DNA of 64,000 nucleotides from Roseateles depolymerans (GCA_003241055.1 QFOD01000012.1:62001-126000); one strand, 5' to 3'. Positions 42,789-51,524 are shown, numbered from the stretch's first letter. Notes: generated by a model not told the origin, from the letters alone. Numbers and translations are program-made.

Positions 42789-44339
42789 ATGTTTCGACGT
42801 TTGCGCATCCAGGCCCGGCTTTGGCTGGCTTTTGGCGTGATCCTCGCGATGAGCGCCCTGCTGGCGGCCGTGGGCAGCTACGGGCTGACGGAGTCCCGAC
42901 GCGGGGTGTAGAGCATCACCTCCATGCTGCTGCCCACCGCCAAGCGGGTGGCCCAGGCGAACGGTGAGCTGATCCGCGGCCGGGCCGCGACGGCCTCCAT
43001 GATTGCGCTGCTCTTCGACCAGGCTGGCATCGGTCAGGCCCGCAAGGAATGGGAAGCCGCCCAGGCCACCATGGACAAGGTGCTGGACGAAAGCCGTCAG
43101 CTCACCGAGGGCACCGAGTACGCCGGGCAGCTCCAGCAGGTGGCGGCGCAGCTCGCCGACTACCGCAAGGCCGTGAAGCCGTTGATCGACAAGCTGCAGC
43201 AGGATGCCTACGCGGATGCCTCGTCCGCGCTGGCGGACGCCAAGTCCGCGGAGGCCCCCTATGCGGCCGCGGCCGCGGGGCTGGGCCAGCTGGAGAACCT
43301 GCTGAACGAACGCGCCGGTGGCGTGTTCGAGCGGGTGGACACGCTGGTGAGCCGCGGGCTGTCGGGCCTGTGGCTGACGCTGGCGGTCTGCCTTGTCGTG
43401 GGCGGGCTGCTGGCCGTTCGCATCTCGCGCTCCATCATCGGCCCGCTGATGGCGGCCAAGCGCTATGCCGAGCGCATGGCCGAGGGCGACCTGTCGCGGG
43501 CGCCCGAGGTGCGGGGCGAGGATGAATCTGCCGAGATGATGCAGGCGCTGGCGGCCATGCACGGCTCGCTGTCGGGCATCGTCGGCCAGGTGCGCTCCAC
43601 GGCGGAGAGCATCCAGGTGGCCTCGAGCGAGGTGGCGTCGGGGAATATGGACCTGTCGCAGCGCACCGAGCAGATGGCGTCCAATCTGCAGCAGGCGGCC
43701 AGCGCGATGACCACGCTGACCGGCGCCGTGGGCCAGAGCGCCGACGCGGCCATCACGGCCAAGCAGCTGGTGGGCGCCGCGGCGGACAACGCCGGCCGCG
43801 GCGGCGAGGTGGTGGGCCGGGTCGTCAGCACCATGGGCGAGATCAACTCGGCCAGCCAGCGCATCGCCGACATCATCGGCACCATCGATGGCATCGCGTT
43901 CCAGACCAACATCCTGGCGCTGAATGCCGCCGTCGAAGCGGCGCGTGCGGGCGAGCAGGGGCGCGGTTTCGCGGTGGTGGCCGGCGAGGTGCGCGTGCTG
44001 GCTCAGCGCAGCGCCGAGGCGGCGCGCGAGATCAAGGTGCTGATCCACGCCAGCGTGGAGAAGGTGGCCACCGGCACGACGCTGGTGAACGATGCCGGCG
44101 TCGCCATGGGCGAGATCGTCGGCTCGGTGCAGCGGGTCAACGACATGATGGGCGAGATCAGTGCCGCCGCGCAGGAACAGAGCGAAGGCATAGGCCGGGT
44201 GAACGGCTCGGTCAATCAGCTCGACCAGGTCACGCAGCAGAACGCCGCGCTGGTCGAGGAGTCGGCCGCCGCGGCGCAGTCGCTCAAGGAGCAGGCCGAG
44301 CGGCTGGCCGGCCTGGTCAGCAGCTTCAAGCTGGCCTGA
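42789..44339 (+). pseudogene. Methyl-accepting chemotaxis protein interrupted by an in-frame TAG
   Basis: The frame from ATG 42789 encodes an N-terminus, TM1 (about residues 11-30) and the start of the periplasmic part, then TAG at 42909-42911 (codon 41), where a Gln codon (CAG) would fit. The same frame continues without a stop to 44339, with a periplasmic region, TM2 (about 195-215 of the whole frame), HAMP and an intact signalling domain (IDGIAFQTNILALNAAVEAA tip). A downstream ATG at 42924 could give 471 residues, but without TM1, so it is probably non-functional. A single base change or a sequencing error could explain it. No C-terminal tethering peptide is seen. Confidence 0.85.
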
Positions 44340-44352
44340 GGGCCGCGCCGCC

Positions 44353-45093
44353 TCAGGCGCTGAGCTGCTGGCAGGAGGTGGCGATGTCGTCCAGCGCCAG
44401 CAGCAGCTGCTCGCTGGCGACGAACACCGGCTGAGGCTGGTTGCCGGTCATCACGGCCTGGCGCAGCGGCTGCCACAGGGCTTCGGCACGGGTCAGCCCG
44501 TCGCGCAGGCTGTCGGAGCCGCCCGGGGCGCGGCGCAGCGTCTGCAGGCCGGCCTCGAATTCGTACATCACCGCCTGGCGCTCGCGGCGCACCGCGTCGA
44601 CGCCAGGGCCGCTCGGGGCGGCCAGCGCCAGCAGGGCCACCCGCTGCGACAGCATGCGCTGGCGGGCCGCCAGGTGGGCCTGCCAGGGCGTCGTGCCGCG
44701 CGGTGCGCTGCCCAGCTGGGCCAGCGTCAGCATCTCGCTGGCGGTGTTGAGCAGCTCGCGCTGGGTGTCGGGGCTGGGGGCGCTGGCCATCAGCGACTTG
44801 TAATCCTCGTAGCGGCGGCGCAGCGCGCGCAGGCTGCCGGCCTGCTCCGGCGTGGCGGCGCGCTGCAGCTGCTGCAGCAACTGTTGCTCGAAGCCGTTCT
44901 CGCTGGCGCGCAGCACTGCTTCGGCGCGGCCGGCCAGCGCGTTGTCGCCCAGGCACAGCCAGGCCTTGCCCATGCGCTGGCTCAGCATGCCCACCCCCTG
45001 CGTGCAGGTGACGGCCGGCTGCTGGGCCAGGCTCAGGCTGGAGAGGGAAAACAGGCCCAGGGCGGCGCTCAAGGCGCGACGACGATTCATCAT
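44353..45093 (-). CDS. Secreted PilJ-type (NarX-like P-box) protein
   Basis: 246 residues. A signal peptide (about 1-23, ending SLA) then an all-helical protein with two copies of the PilJ/NarX P-box-like motif: GVGMLSQRMGKAW (about 34-45) and AARQRMLSQRVAL (142-154). In NarX, the equivalent AGSLRMQSYR motif binds nitrate through its Arg. There is no membrane anchor or output domain, so it may be a periplasmic nitrate- or nitrite-binding partner. Its promoter carries a sigma-54 element and an NtrC-like site. Convergent with the broken chemoreceptor gene; alternative ATG at 45090. Confidence 0.78.
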   Translation of the reverse strand: MMNRRRALSAALGLFSLSSLSLAQQPAVTCTQGVGMLSQRMGKAWLCLGDNALAGRAEAVLRASENGFEQQLLQQLQRAATPEQAGSLRALRRRYEDYKSLMASAPSPDTQRELLNTASEMLTLAQLGSAPRGTTPWQAHLAARQRMLSQRVALLALAAPSGPGVDAVRRERQAVMYEFEAGLQTLRRAPGGSDSLRDGLTRAEALWQPLRQAVMTGNQPQPVFVASEQLLLALDDIATSCQQLSA

Positions 45094-45174
45094 CTCAGGC
45101 TTCCAACTTCTCGAAGCGCAGGGGGGATCACCCCTTGCTGAACGACTCAGGCCTTATTGGCCCTGTCCTTGCAG

Positions 45175-45191
45175 TGCAAACCCTATGCCAG
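45175..45191 (-). promoter_or_regulatory. Sigma-54 promoter of the PilJ-type gene
   Basis: On the minus strand CTGGCATAGGGTTTGCA has the -24 GG (45189-45188) and -12 GC (45177-45176) exactly 10 bp apart, with TTGCA intact and TGGCAT close to TGGCAC. Transcription would start at about 45164, 70 nt before ATG 45093. An NtrC-like site lies about 95 bp upstream of that start. Confidence 0.7.
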
Positions 45192-45251
45192 CTTAGGGGG
45201 TGGGCTGAGCGGGTCGAAAGGCGGCTCCGGGGTGCGTGGATCCCGATTTGG

Positions 45252-45267
45252 TGCACCAAAACAATGC
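45252..45267. promoter_or_regulatory. NtrC-like enhancer site
   Basis: TGCACCAAAACAATGC has a perfect left half (TGCACC) and a partial right half (TGC) of the NtrC consensus TGCACC-N5-GGTGCA. The left half also forms part of a perfect palindrome TTTGGTGCACCAAA (45247-45260). It lies about 95 bp upstream of the predicted sigma-54 start for the PilJ-type gene, the usual enhancer distance, and 14 bp before the kinase ATG on the other strand. Confidence 0.5.
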
Positions 45268-45280
45268 GAAATGCCCAGAC

Positions 45281-47017
45281 ATGAGTTTTGAGCTTGAACT
45301 TGGCCTGGCCTCGCGGGCGGGCCGGCACGGCCTGAACGAGGACTTCGCCGGCGTGCAGCAGGCGCCGGCCCAGACGCCGGAGCGGGGCTGGGTGGCCGCG
45401 CTGGCCGACGGCGTCAGCCGCGGCGGCGCCGGGGCGATGGCGGCCCAGACCACCGTGCTGGGCCTGCTGGACGACTTCCCGGCCACGCCGCCGGAATGGG
45501 ATGCCCATGTCGCGCTGGACCGGCTGCTGCAGGCGCAGAACCGCTGGCTGGTGGCGCACAACCGTCGCGCCGGCGATGCGGAGCAGGGGCTCACCACGCT
45601 GACCGCCGTGGTGCTGCAGGGCAATCGCTATGCGCTCAGCCATGTGGGCGACAGCCGTGCCTGGCTGCTGCGTGACGGCAGCTGCCAGCTGCTGACCCTG
45701 GATCACCGCCTGCCGCGGGCCGACTTTGCCGGCCTGACCCGCGCACTGGGCCTGGACGACCAGCTGCGGCTGGATCACAGCCAGGGCGAGTTGCGCCGGG
45801 GCGACCGGCTGCTGCTGACCAGCGACGGCGTGCACGGCCCGCTGGGGCCGCGCGACCTGGCCCGGCTGCTGGCCGAGGCGCCCGGCGCCCAGGCGGCGGC
45901 GCAGGCGCTGGTGGATGCCGCCCAGGCGGCGGGCGGGGCGGACGATGCGACCGCGCTGGTCATCGCCGTTCAGGGCCTGGCCACGCCGGGCCTGGATGAC
46001 CTGCAGCTGCTGGCCGCGCAGCTGCCCACGCCGGAGCGGCTCGACGTGGGGCGGGTGCTGGACGGCTACACCATCACCGCGCGGGTGGCCGACAACGGCG
46101 TGCGCCGCCTGGTGCAGGCCCGCGACGGGCGCACGGGCGCGCTCGTCGCGCTGAAGGCGCTGCATCCCTCGCGGCAGGAGGATGCGGCCGAACGCGCCAT
46201 GCTGGCGCACGAGCTGTGGCTGGGCGAGCGTCTGGCCGAGGCGGCGCGGGCCCGGCGCGGGCTGCGCAGCCGCTACGACGCGGCGCTGGTGCGGGTCTGG
46301 CGCCCGAGCGAGCCCAGCGCCTTCTATGGCGTGTTCGAGTGGCACGCCGGTCGCACGCTGGAACAGCTGCTGGCCGAGGGTCCGCAGCCGGCCGACCTCG
46401 TGCAGGCGCTGGCACTCGCGGTGGCGGGCGCACTCAGCCTGCTGCATGCGGCGGGCTGCGTGCACCGCGACATCAAGCCGGCCAATCTGCATCTCGGGGA
46501 GGATGGCTGCTGGCGGCTGCTGGACCTGGGCGTCGCGCTGTCGCCGCGGGCGCCGGCCGCGCTGCGGGCGCTGGCGGCCGGCACGCCGGCCTACATGAAT
46601 CCCGAGCAGTGGGCCGATCCGGCGCAGCTGCCGGACGCAGGCTCCGATCTGTTCGCGCTGGGCGTGACGCTGTACCGCGCGCTGACCGGCCGGCTGCCCT
46701 ATGGCGAGGTTCAGCCCTATCAGCGGGCCGCGTTCCGGCGCGAGCCGGCGGCGGTGGGCCGCTTCGCGCCGCAGACGCCGATGTGGCTGGCGCAGATCGT
46801 GAATCGGCTGGTCACCCGCGAGCGCCGTGAGCGTTTCGAGTCGGCCGATGAGCTTCGCCTGGCGCTGGAGCGCGGGGCCGTGCGCGGCCTGCCCGCACCG
46901 CGGGCGCTGCCGCTGCTGCGGCGCGACAGCGGGCGGCTGTGGCAGCTGGGCCTTGCGGTGTCGGTGCTGGTCAACCTGCTGCTGCTGGCCTGGCTGCTGT
47001 GGCTGCCGACGCGCTGA
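45281..47017 (+). CDS. Fused PP2C-type phosphatase / Ser-Thr protein kinase
   Basis: 578 residues from ATG 45281. N-terminal PP2C phosphatase (about 1-235) with NEDFAGV (Asp21), ALADGVSRGG, HVGDSRAW, SDGVHG and GGADDATALV metal-site motifs. C-terminal kinase (about 255-535) with HRDIKPANL (395-403), DLG in place of DFG (415-417) and NPEQW. A last membrane segment (about 553-575) anchors it. Such fusions lie beside nitrate transporter genes in pseudomonads, which fits the NNP transporter at 50-51 kb. A single protein could both add and remove phosphate. Divergent from the PilJ-type gene. Confidence 0.9.
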   Translation: MSFELELGLASRAGRHGLNEDFAGVQQAPAQTPERGWVAALADGVSRGGAGAMAAQTTVLGLLDDFPATPPEWDAHVALDRLLQAQNRWLVAHNRRAGDAEQGLTTLTAVVLQGNRYALSHVGDSRAWLLRDGSCQLLTLDHRLPRADFAGLTRALGLDDQLRLDHSQGELRRGDRLLLTSDGVHGPLGPRDLARLLAEAPGAQAAAQALVDAAQAAGGADDATALVIAVQGLATPGLDDLQLLAAQLPTPERLDVGRVLDGYTITARVADNGVRRLVQARDGRTGALVALKALHPSRQEDAAERAMLAHELWLGERLAEAARARRGLRSRYDAALVRVWRPSEPSAFYGVFEWHAGRTLEQLLAEGPQPADLVQALALAVAGALSLLHAAGCVHRDIKPANLHLGEDGCWRLLDLGVALSPRAPAALRALAAGTPAYMNPEQWADPAQLPDAGSDLFALGVTLYRALTGRLPYGEVQPYQRAAFRREPAAVGRFAPQTPMWLAQIVNRLVTRERRERFESADELRLALERGAVRGLPAPRALPLLRRDSGRLWQLGLAVSVLVNLLLLAWLLWLPTR

Positions 47018-47117
47018 GCCGGGCGTCGAATGTGTCGCGGCGGACATGATCTGCCGATGCCGGCGATACATCCGCCCGCTGCAATGAGGGCCTGTCCAAT
47101 CCAACCGGAGCCCTTGC

Positions 47118-48017
47118 ATGCCGACTCCTCACACGCACGACCACGACCATGGCCTGACGCACGACCTGCAGCGGCTGCTTCAGCAGCAGCAGGAGCGCCG
47201 CGGTGCGCTGCGCCTGCTGCTGGGCGCCGGCACGCTGCTGGGCGGCAGCACGCTGGCGCTGGTGGGCTGCGGCGGTGGCGGTGACAGCACCGGCACCAGC
47301 ACCACCGGGTCGTCCGGCTCCAGCGGTTCCTCGGGCTCCAGCGGCTCGTCCGGCAGCAGCTCGTCCAGCTGCTCGCTGATCCCGGAGGAAACGGCCGGCC
47401 CCTATCCGGGCGATGGCTCCAACACCGGCGGCAGCGGCGGCATCGCCAACGCGCTGACCCTGAGCGGCATCCTGCGCAGCGACATCCGCGCCAGCATCGC
47501 CGGTGCCAGCGGCGTGGCCACCGGCGTGCCGCTGCAGGTGGTGATCGAGCTGGTCAACACCAACGGTTCCTGCGCCGATCTCGAGGGCTACGCGATCTAC
47601 CTGTGGCACTGCGATGCGCAGGGGCGCTACTCGATGTACTCCAGCGGCGTCACGGCCGAGAACTACCTGCGCGGCGTGCAGGTGACCGGCAGCGACGGCA
47701 CGGTCAGCTTCACGTCCATCTACCCGGGCTGCTACGCTGGCCGCATGCCGCACATCCATTTCGAGGTCTACCGCAGCAGCAACACCGCGACCAGCTGGAG
47801 CAACAAGCTGCGCACCTCGCAGATGGCCTTCCCGACCGACATCAGCAGCGCCGTCTATGCCAGCAGCGGCTACGGCAACAGCGCCGCCAATGCCGCATCC
47901 ATCAGCTTCTCCACCGACAACGTGTTCAGCGACGGGGTCACCACCCAGCTGGCCACGCTGACCGGCTCGGTCAGCGCCGGCTACGTCGCGCGGCTGAAGG
48001 TCGGCATTTCCGTGTGA
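47118..48017 (+). CDS. Exported intradiol ring-cleavage dioxygenase-like protein
   Basis: 299 residues. A His/Asp-rich start, an Arg-Arg and hydrophobic stretch ending LVGC (about residues 27-50) that could be a Tat signal or lipobox, then a Ser/Gly linker of repeated SGSS units (about 55-85). The catalytic domain starts IPEETAGPYPGDGS and has the iron ligands of intradiol dioxygenases: Tyr171 (DAQGRY), Tyr202 or Tyr206, and His212/His214 (MPHIHF). Members of this exported group act on catechol-like or lignin-derived compounds, mostly untested. It is 10 bp upstream of a response regulator gene, so they likely share a transcript. Confidence 0.85.
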   Translation: MPTPHTHDHDHGLTHDLQRLLQQQQERRGALRLLLGAGTLLGGSTLALVGCGGGGDSTGTSTTGSSGSSGSSGSSGSSGSSSSSCSLIPEETAGPYPGDGSNTGGSGGIANALTLSGILRSDIRASIAGASGVATGVPLQVVIELVNTNGSCADLEGYAIYLWHCDAQGRYSMYSSGVTAENYLRGVQVTGSDGTVSFTSIYPGCYAGRMPHIHFEVYRSSNTATSWSNKLRTSQMAFPTDISSAVYASSGYGNSAANAASISFSTDNVFSDGVTTQLATLTGSVSAGYVARLKVGISV

Positions 48018-48027
48018 GGCCGGCCTG

Positions 48028-48735
48028 ATGCATTGCCTGGTGGTGGACGACGATGCGGAGATCCGTAGCAGCCTGGCGACCTACCTGCAGGGCTTTGGCT
48101 GGCAGGTCAGCGCGGCGGCGGACGGCCCCGCGATGCGCCGCCACCTGGCCGCCGCGCGGCCGGACGCCATCGTGCTGGACCTGATGCTGCCCGGCGAGGA
48201 CGGCCTGAGCCTGTTGCGCTGGCTGCAGACCCAGGCCGACACACCGCCGGTGCTGATGCTGACCGCGCGGGGCGACACCACCAGCCGCATCGTGGGCCTG
48301 GAGCTGGGCGCCGACGACTACCTGCCCAAGCCCTTCGAGCCGCGCGAGCTGGTGGCGCGGCTGCAGGCGCTGGTGCGGCGCGCGAACAAGAGTGCCGGCG
48401 CTGCGGTGGACGACACCCGCATGCTGCGCTTCGGCCGCTGGCGCTTCGACCGGCTGGCCCGCCAGCTGGTGTCGGCCGAGGACGTGGGCATCGCGCTGTC
48501 GGCGGCCGAGTTCCGGTTGCTGGCGGCCTTCGTGCTGCGGCCCGGCCGGGTGCTTAGCCGTGACCAGCTTATCGAGCTGACCCGGGCGCCCGGCGTGGAG
48601 GTGAACGACCGCAGCGTGGACCTGGCCGTGTCGCGCCTGCGCGCCAAGCTGGGCGACACCGCGCGCGAGCCCAGCCTGATCCGCACCGTGCGCGGCGAGG
48701 GCTATCTGTTCGACGCCGAGGTCAGCCCATGCTGA
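48028..48735 (+). CDS. OmpR-family response regulator
   Basis: 235 residues. Receiver with Asp7-Asp8-Asp9, phospho-acceptor Asp51 (VLDLMLPGEDG), Thr79 and Lys101 (PKPF), then a winged-helix domain (about 135-230) with VNDRSVDLAVSRLRAKLG. It shares a seven-base overlap with the following kinase gene, so the two are a cognate pair. The dioxygenase gene just upstream suggests aromatic or extracellular substrate control (inferred). Confidence 0.93.
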   Translation: MHCLVVDDDAEIRSSLATYLQGFGWQVSAAADGPAMRRHLAAARPDAIVLDLMLPGEDGLSLLRWLQTQADTPPVLMLTARGDTTSRIVGLELGADDYLPKPFEPRELVARLQALVRRANKSAGAAVDDTRMLRFGRWRFDRLARQLVSAEDVGIALSAAEFRLLAAFVLRPGRVLSRDQLIELTRAPGVEVNDRSVDLAVSRLRAKLGDTAREPSLIRTVRGEGYLFDAEVSPC

Positions 48736-50081
48736 AGCCGAGTGGGCTGCGCTGGCCGGACTGGCGGCGCTGGGACCGCCTGGGCCTGCGCCTGTTCCTG
48801 CTGATGTGGGCGACGCTGGCCCTCAGCCATTTCTTTGCGTGGAGCCTGGTGTCGCAGACGCTGAGGCCGGCTCCGCAACCCCGGCCGTCGCCGCAGGCCA
48901 CCACGCCCGAGCTCCCCGGCCGGCCAGCCAGTGCGGTGGTGCAGGCCGGCCCACCCGAGCACCTCGGCGTTGCCGGGGCGGCCTATCGCCGAGGGCCGGG
49001 CCAGGGCCCGGACGACGAGCTGGCGGACGAATCCGGCCCGCCGCACCCGGGTGGATGGGGCGGCCCCCGGCCGGGCGGGCCGGGTCCGCGCCCGCAGCTG
49101 GCGGATACGCCCGGCGGCTGGCCCGAGCACCGGCCGGAAGGCGGGCCGCAGGCCGAGCGCTCCGGCAGACCCGCAGCCGCCGCGCAGCCGCTGCCGACCT
49201 TTCCGTCGCTGCCGCCGTCAATGCCCTGGCGCTCCGGCGTGGTGGACTACGGCGCGCGCCTGCTCGTGATCGCGCTGGCGGCCTGGTGGGGCTCGCGCTG
49301 GCTGGCGCGCCCGATGCGCCGGCTGGTGCGCAGTGCGCGAGAACTGACCCCCGCGCTCGCGCAGGGCCGACCGGCTCCGCAGCTGGCCGAGGACAGTGGC
49401 ACTCGCGAGGTGCGCGAGGCGGCCGAGGTGTTCAACCGCATGGCCACCGAGCTGAGCGGCCAGTTCGAGGAGCGCGGGCTGATGATCGCGGCCATCTCGC
49501 ACGACCTGCGTACGCCGCTGACCCGCATGCGCCTGCGGCTGGAAACCGGCGAGGTGGAGGCTGGTGTGCGCGAGCGCTGCGTGGAGGACATCCGCGAGAT
49601 GAACCGCCTCGTGGAGAGCGTGATGGAGGTGTTCCGCCCGGCCGTCGCTGCTGCCCTGCAGCGGGTGGACCTGGCTGCGCTGGCGCAGTCTGCGGTGGAT
49701 GACCAGGCCGAGGCCGGCGCGGCGCTGGGCTTCGAGGGCCAGCCTGCCGTCGTGACGGCCGATCCGGTGGCCCTGCGCCGGGTGCTGGACAACCTCATCG
49801 TCAATGCGCTGCGCTATGCCGGCAGCGCGCGCGTCAGCGTCAGCCAGGCGCAGGGGCAGACCCGGCTCACCGTGGACGATGACGGACCGGGCATTCCGGA
49901 AAGCGAGCTGGAGCGGGTGCGCCAGCCCTTCCGCCGCGTGGAGGACTCGCGCAACCGCGCCACCGGCGGCACCGGGCTGGGCCTGTACATCGCGAGCGAG
50001 CTGGCACGCCGCCAGGGCGCGCGGCTGAGCCTGGCGAATCGCCCGGAAGGCGGCCTGCGGGCCGAGGTGGTGTTCGACTGA
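48729..50081 (+). CDS. EnvZ-type sensor histidine kinase
   Basis: 450 residues. TM1 about 18-42, then a long periplasmic loop (about 45-165) made mostly of Pro, Gly and Arg, not a known sensor domain; TM2 about 172-192, HAMP, HisKA with AISHDLRTPLTR (phospho-His 258) and an ATPase domain with LDNLIVNALRYA, DDGPGIP and GTGLGLYIASELA. It probably phosphorylates the regulator encoded just upstream. The disordered Pro/Gly loop is unusual and may sense a physical cue or act as a spacer. Convergent with the NNP transporter gene (9 bp apart). Confidence 0.92.
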   Translation: MLKPSGLRWPDWRRWDRLGLRLFLLMWATLALSHFFAWSLVSQTLRPAPQPRPSPQATTPELPGRPASAVVQAGPPEHLGVAGAAYRRGPGQGPDDELADESGPPHPGGWGGPRPGGPGPRPQLADTPGGWPEHRPEGGPQAERSGRPAAAAQPLPTFPSLPPSMPWRSGVVDYGARLLVIALAAWWGSRWLARPMRRLVRSARELTPALAQGRPAPQLAEDSGTREVREAAEVFNRMATELSGQFEERGLMIAAISHDLRTPLTRMRLRLETGEVEAGVRERCVEDIREMNRLVESVMEVFRPAVAAALQRVDLAALAQSAVDDQAEAGAALGFEGQPAVVTADPVALRRVLDNLIVNALRYAGSARVSVSQAQGQTRLTVDDDGPGIPESELERVRQPFRRVEDSRNRATGGTGLGLYIASELARRQGARLSLANRPEGGLRAEVVFD

Positions 50082-50090
50082 GCCGGGCGC

Positions 50091-51356
50091 TCAGCGCAGC
50101 GAGACGACGCTGACCGGATCGTCCTCGTCCGATGGCATCTGCCAGGCCGGCGCCCGTGCCCGGCCGCCGCGCTCCGCCCAGGTGCGGGTCCAGCGCATCT
50201 GGGCGATGCGCAGCACCCCCAGCGTCAGGATGCTCAACGCCGCAAAGGCCAGAAAGCCGCCCAGGTGGCTGCCGGTGCGCTGCAGGCTCAGCGCCATCAC
50301 ATTGGGCAGCAGGCCGCCGCCCAGCGCGCCGACGGCGGCGATCAGCGAGGCCGCGATGGCCGTGGACTGCGGCCAGCGCAGCGGCACCAACTGGAACAGC
50401 GCCCCATGGCCCAGGCCCAGTGCGGCGAAGCACAGCAGCATCAGCAGCGTGCTCGGCACCAGCGCGTGCTCGGCCATGCCGCAGCCCACCAGGGTGGCGG
50501 CCACCACGCTGAGCACGCCGGTCAGCAGGCGCACGCCGCCGATGCGGTCGGCCAGTGCGCCACCCACGGCGCGCAGCGCCACGCCCAGCAGCGTGGCCAG
50601 CAGGGTCAGCTGGCCGGCCTGCACAGGGGGCAGGCCGAACTGCTGGTGGTAGTAGCTGGGCAGCAGCACGCTCAGGCCGACGAAGCCGCCGAAGGTGACG
50701 ACATGGATCAGGCTCAGCGCCCAGGCATCACGCTCCAGCAGGCAGTGCAGGTGGGCGGCGGTGTGGGGCGACCGCCCGCTGCGGGACTCGCGCGCGGCGA
50801 GTGCCAGCAGGCCCAGTGGCAGCAGCAATAGCAGGGCGGCGACACCGTAGACCGCCTGCCAGCCGGCGCGCTCGGCCAGAGGTGGGGCCAGCAGCACCAC
50901 CAGCACGGCGCCCAGGCAGCCCGAGCCGACGATGCCGGTGGCCAGGCCCTGGGCGCGCGGCGGATAGCTCCCGGCGCCCAGGCTCAGCGCCACGCCGAAG
51001 CCCGCGCCGCCCAGGCCCAGCAGCGGGCCGAGGGCGAGCAGGCGTGCAGGGGAGTCGGCCCAGGCCCAGGCCCACAGCAGCGCCAGGATCAGCAGGGCGG
51101 TGCTGGCCAGCGCAACGCGGCGGCGGCCTATGCGCTGGGCCAGCAGGCCCAGCGGCAAGCTCAGCAGTGCGCCGGACAGCAGCGGCAGGGAGATCAGCAG
51201 CCCGGTGTCGGCGGGGCCCAGCGCGTAGCGGTCGGCGATGACCGGCATCAGCGCGCCGTTCAGCACCCAGAGGGCGCTGCCGCAGTCGAAGAAGACGAAG
51301 GCCGCCAGCAGCGTGGGCCAGTGGCCTTGGCGGAGCTGGGAAAGGGCGGAGGGCAT
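50091..51356 (-). CDS. NNP-family nitrate/nitrite transporter (NasA/NarK-like)
   Basis: 421 residues from ATG 51356; a longer frame upstream is the RNA leader, not protein. Twelve membrane segments with the NNP pattern: VFFDCGSALWVLNGALMP in TM1, LLISLPLLSGALLSLPLGLL in TM2, TGIVGSGCLGAVLVVLLAPPL, and in the second half VTFGGFVGLSVLLPSYYHQ and ALADRIGGVRLLTG. The nitrate-signature Gly-rich helices are partly altered (GLGGAGFGVALSLGAGS), so substrate is inferred from family and regulation. It is preceded by a sigma-54 promoter and an ANTAR-type leader. Confidence 0.82.
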   Translation of the reverse strand: MPSALSQLRQGHWPTLLAAFVFFDCGSALWVLNGALMPVIADRYALGPADTGLLISLPLLSGALLSLPLGLLAQRIGRRRVALASTALLILALLWAWAWADSPARLLALGPLLGLGGAGFGVALSLGAGSYPPRAQGLATGIVGSGCLGAVLVVLLAPPLAERAGWQAVYGVAALLLLLPLGLLALAARESRSGRSPHTAAHLHCLLERDAWALSLIHVVTFGGFVGLSVLLPSYYHQQFGLPPVQAGQLTLLATLLGVALRAVGGALADRIGGVRLLTGVLSVVAATLVGCGMAEHALVPSTLLMLLCFAALGLGHGALFQLVPLRWPQSTAIAASLIAAVGALGGGLLPNVMALSLQRTGSHLGGFLAFAALSILTLGVLRIAQMRWTRTWAERGGRARAPAWQMPSDEDDPVSVVSLR

Positions 51357-51402
51357 GGCCGGCAAGGCGGCGCAATAAGCATGCCGGTGACGCGGGTGGC
51401 TG

Positions 51403-51512
51403 GTCCCACGGCCCCGACCGCTGCGGGGGCAGGGTCGGGGAACGGACGCCTTTGTCCAGCCGCGCGCCGGTGTGGGCCGCCACGCGAGAGGGCTACGCCT
51501 TTGCAGCACCTC
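51403..51512 (-). ncRNA. ANTAR dual-hexaloop leader RNA and overlapping terminator-like stem
   Basis: Read on the minus strand. P1 (51512-51488): GAGG, a bulged U, GCUGC, loop AAAGGC (51502-51497), GUAGC, CCUC. P2 (51457-51444): GGAC, loop AAAGGC (51453-51448), GUCC. Both hexaloops have A1 and G4, the residues ANTAR proteins require. Downstream, CCCCGACC (51440-51433) pairs with GGUCGGGG (51419-51412), and GUCC of P2 can instead pair with GGAC (51406-51403), so P2 and the longer stem exclude each other. There is no U-tract after the stem. The ANTAR gene lies next upstream. Confidence 0.8.
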
Positions 51513-51524
51513 AAGCACAGATCA

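Noticed and set aside
45217..45222. Another AAAGGC, upstream of the phosphatase-kinase gene
   Set aside because: The flanking bases do not form a stem closed by C-G as in the two leader hairpins, so it is not called a third ANTAR site.
47299..47372. Short tandem repeat of Ser/Gly codons
   Set aside because: It is the in-frame SGSS linker of the dioxygenase, not a non-coding repeat.
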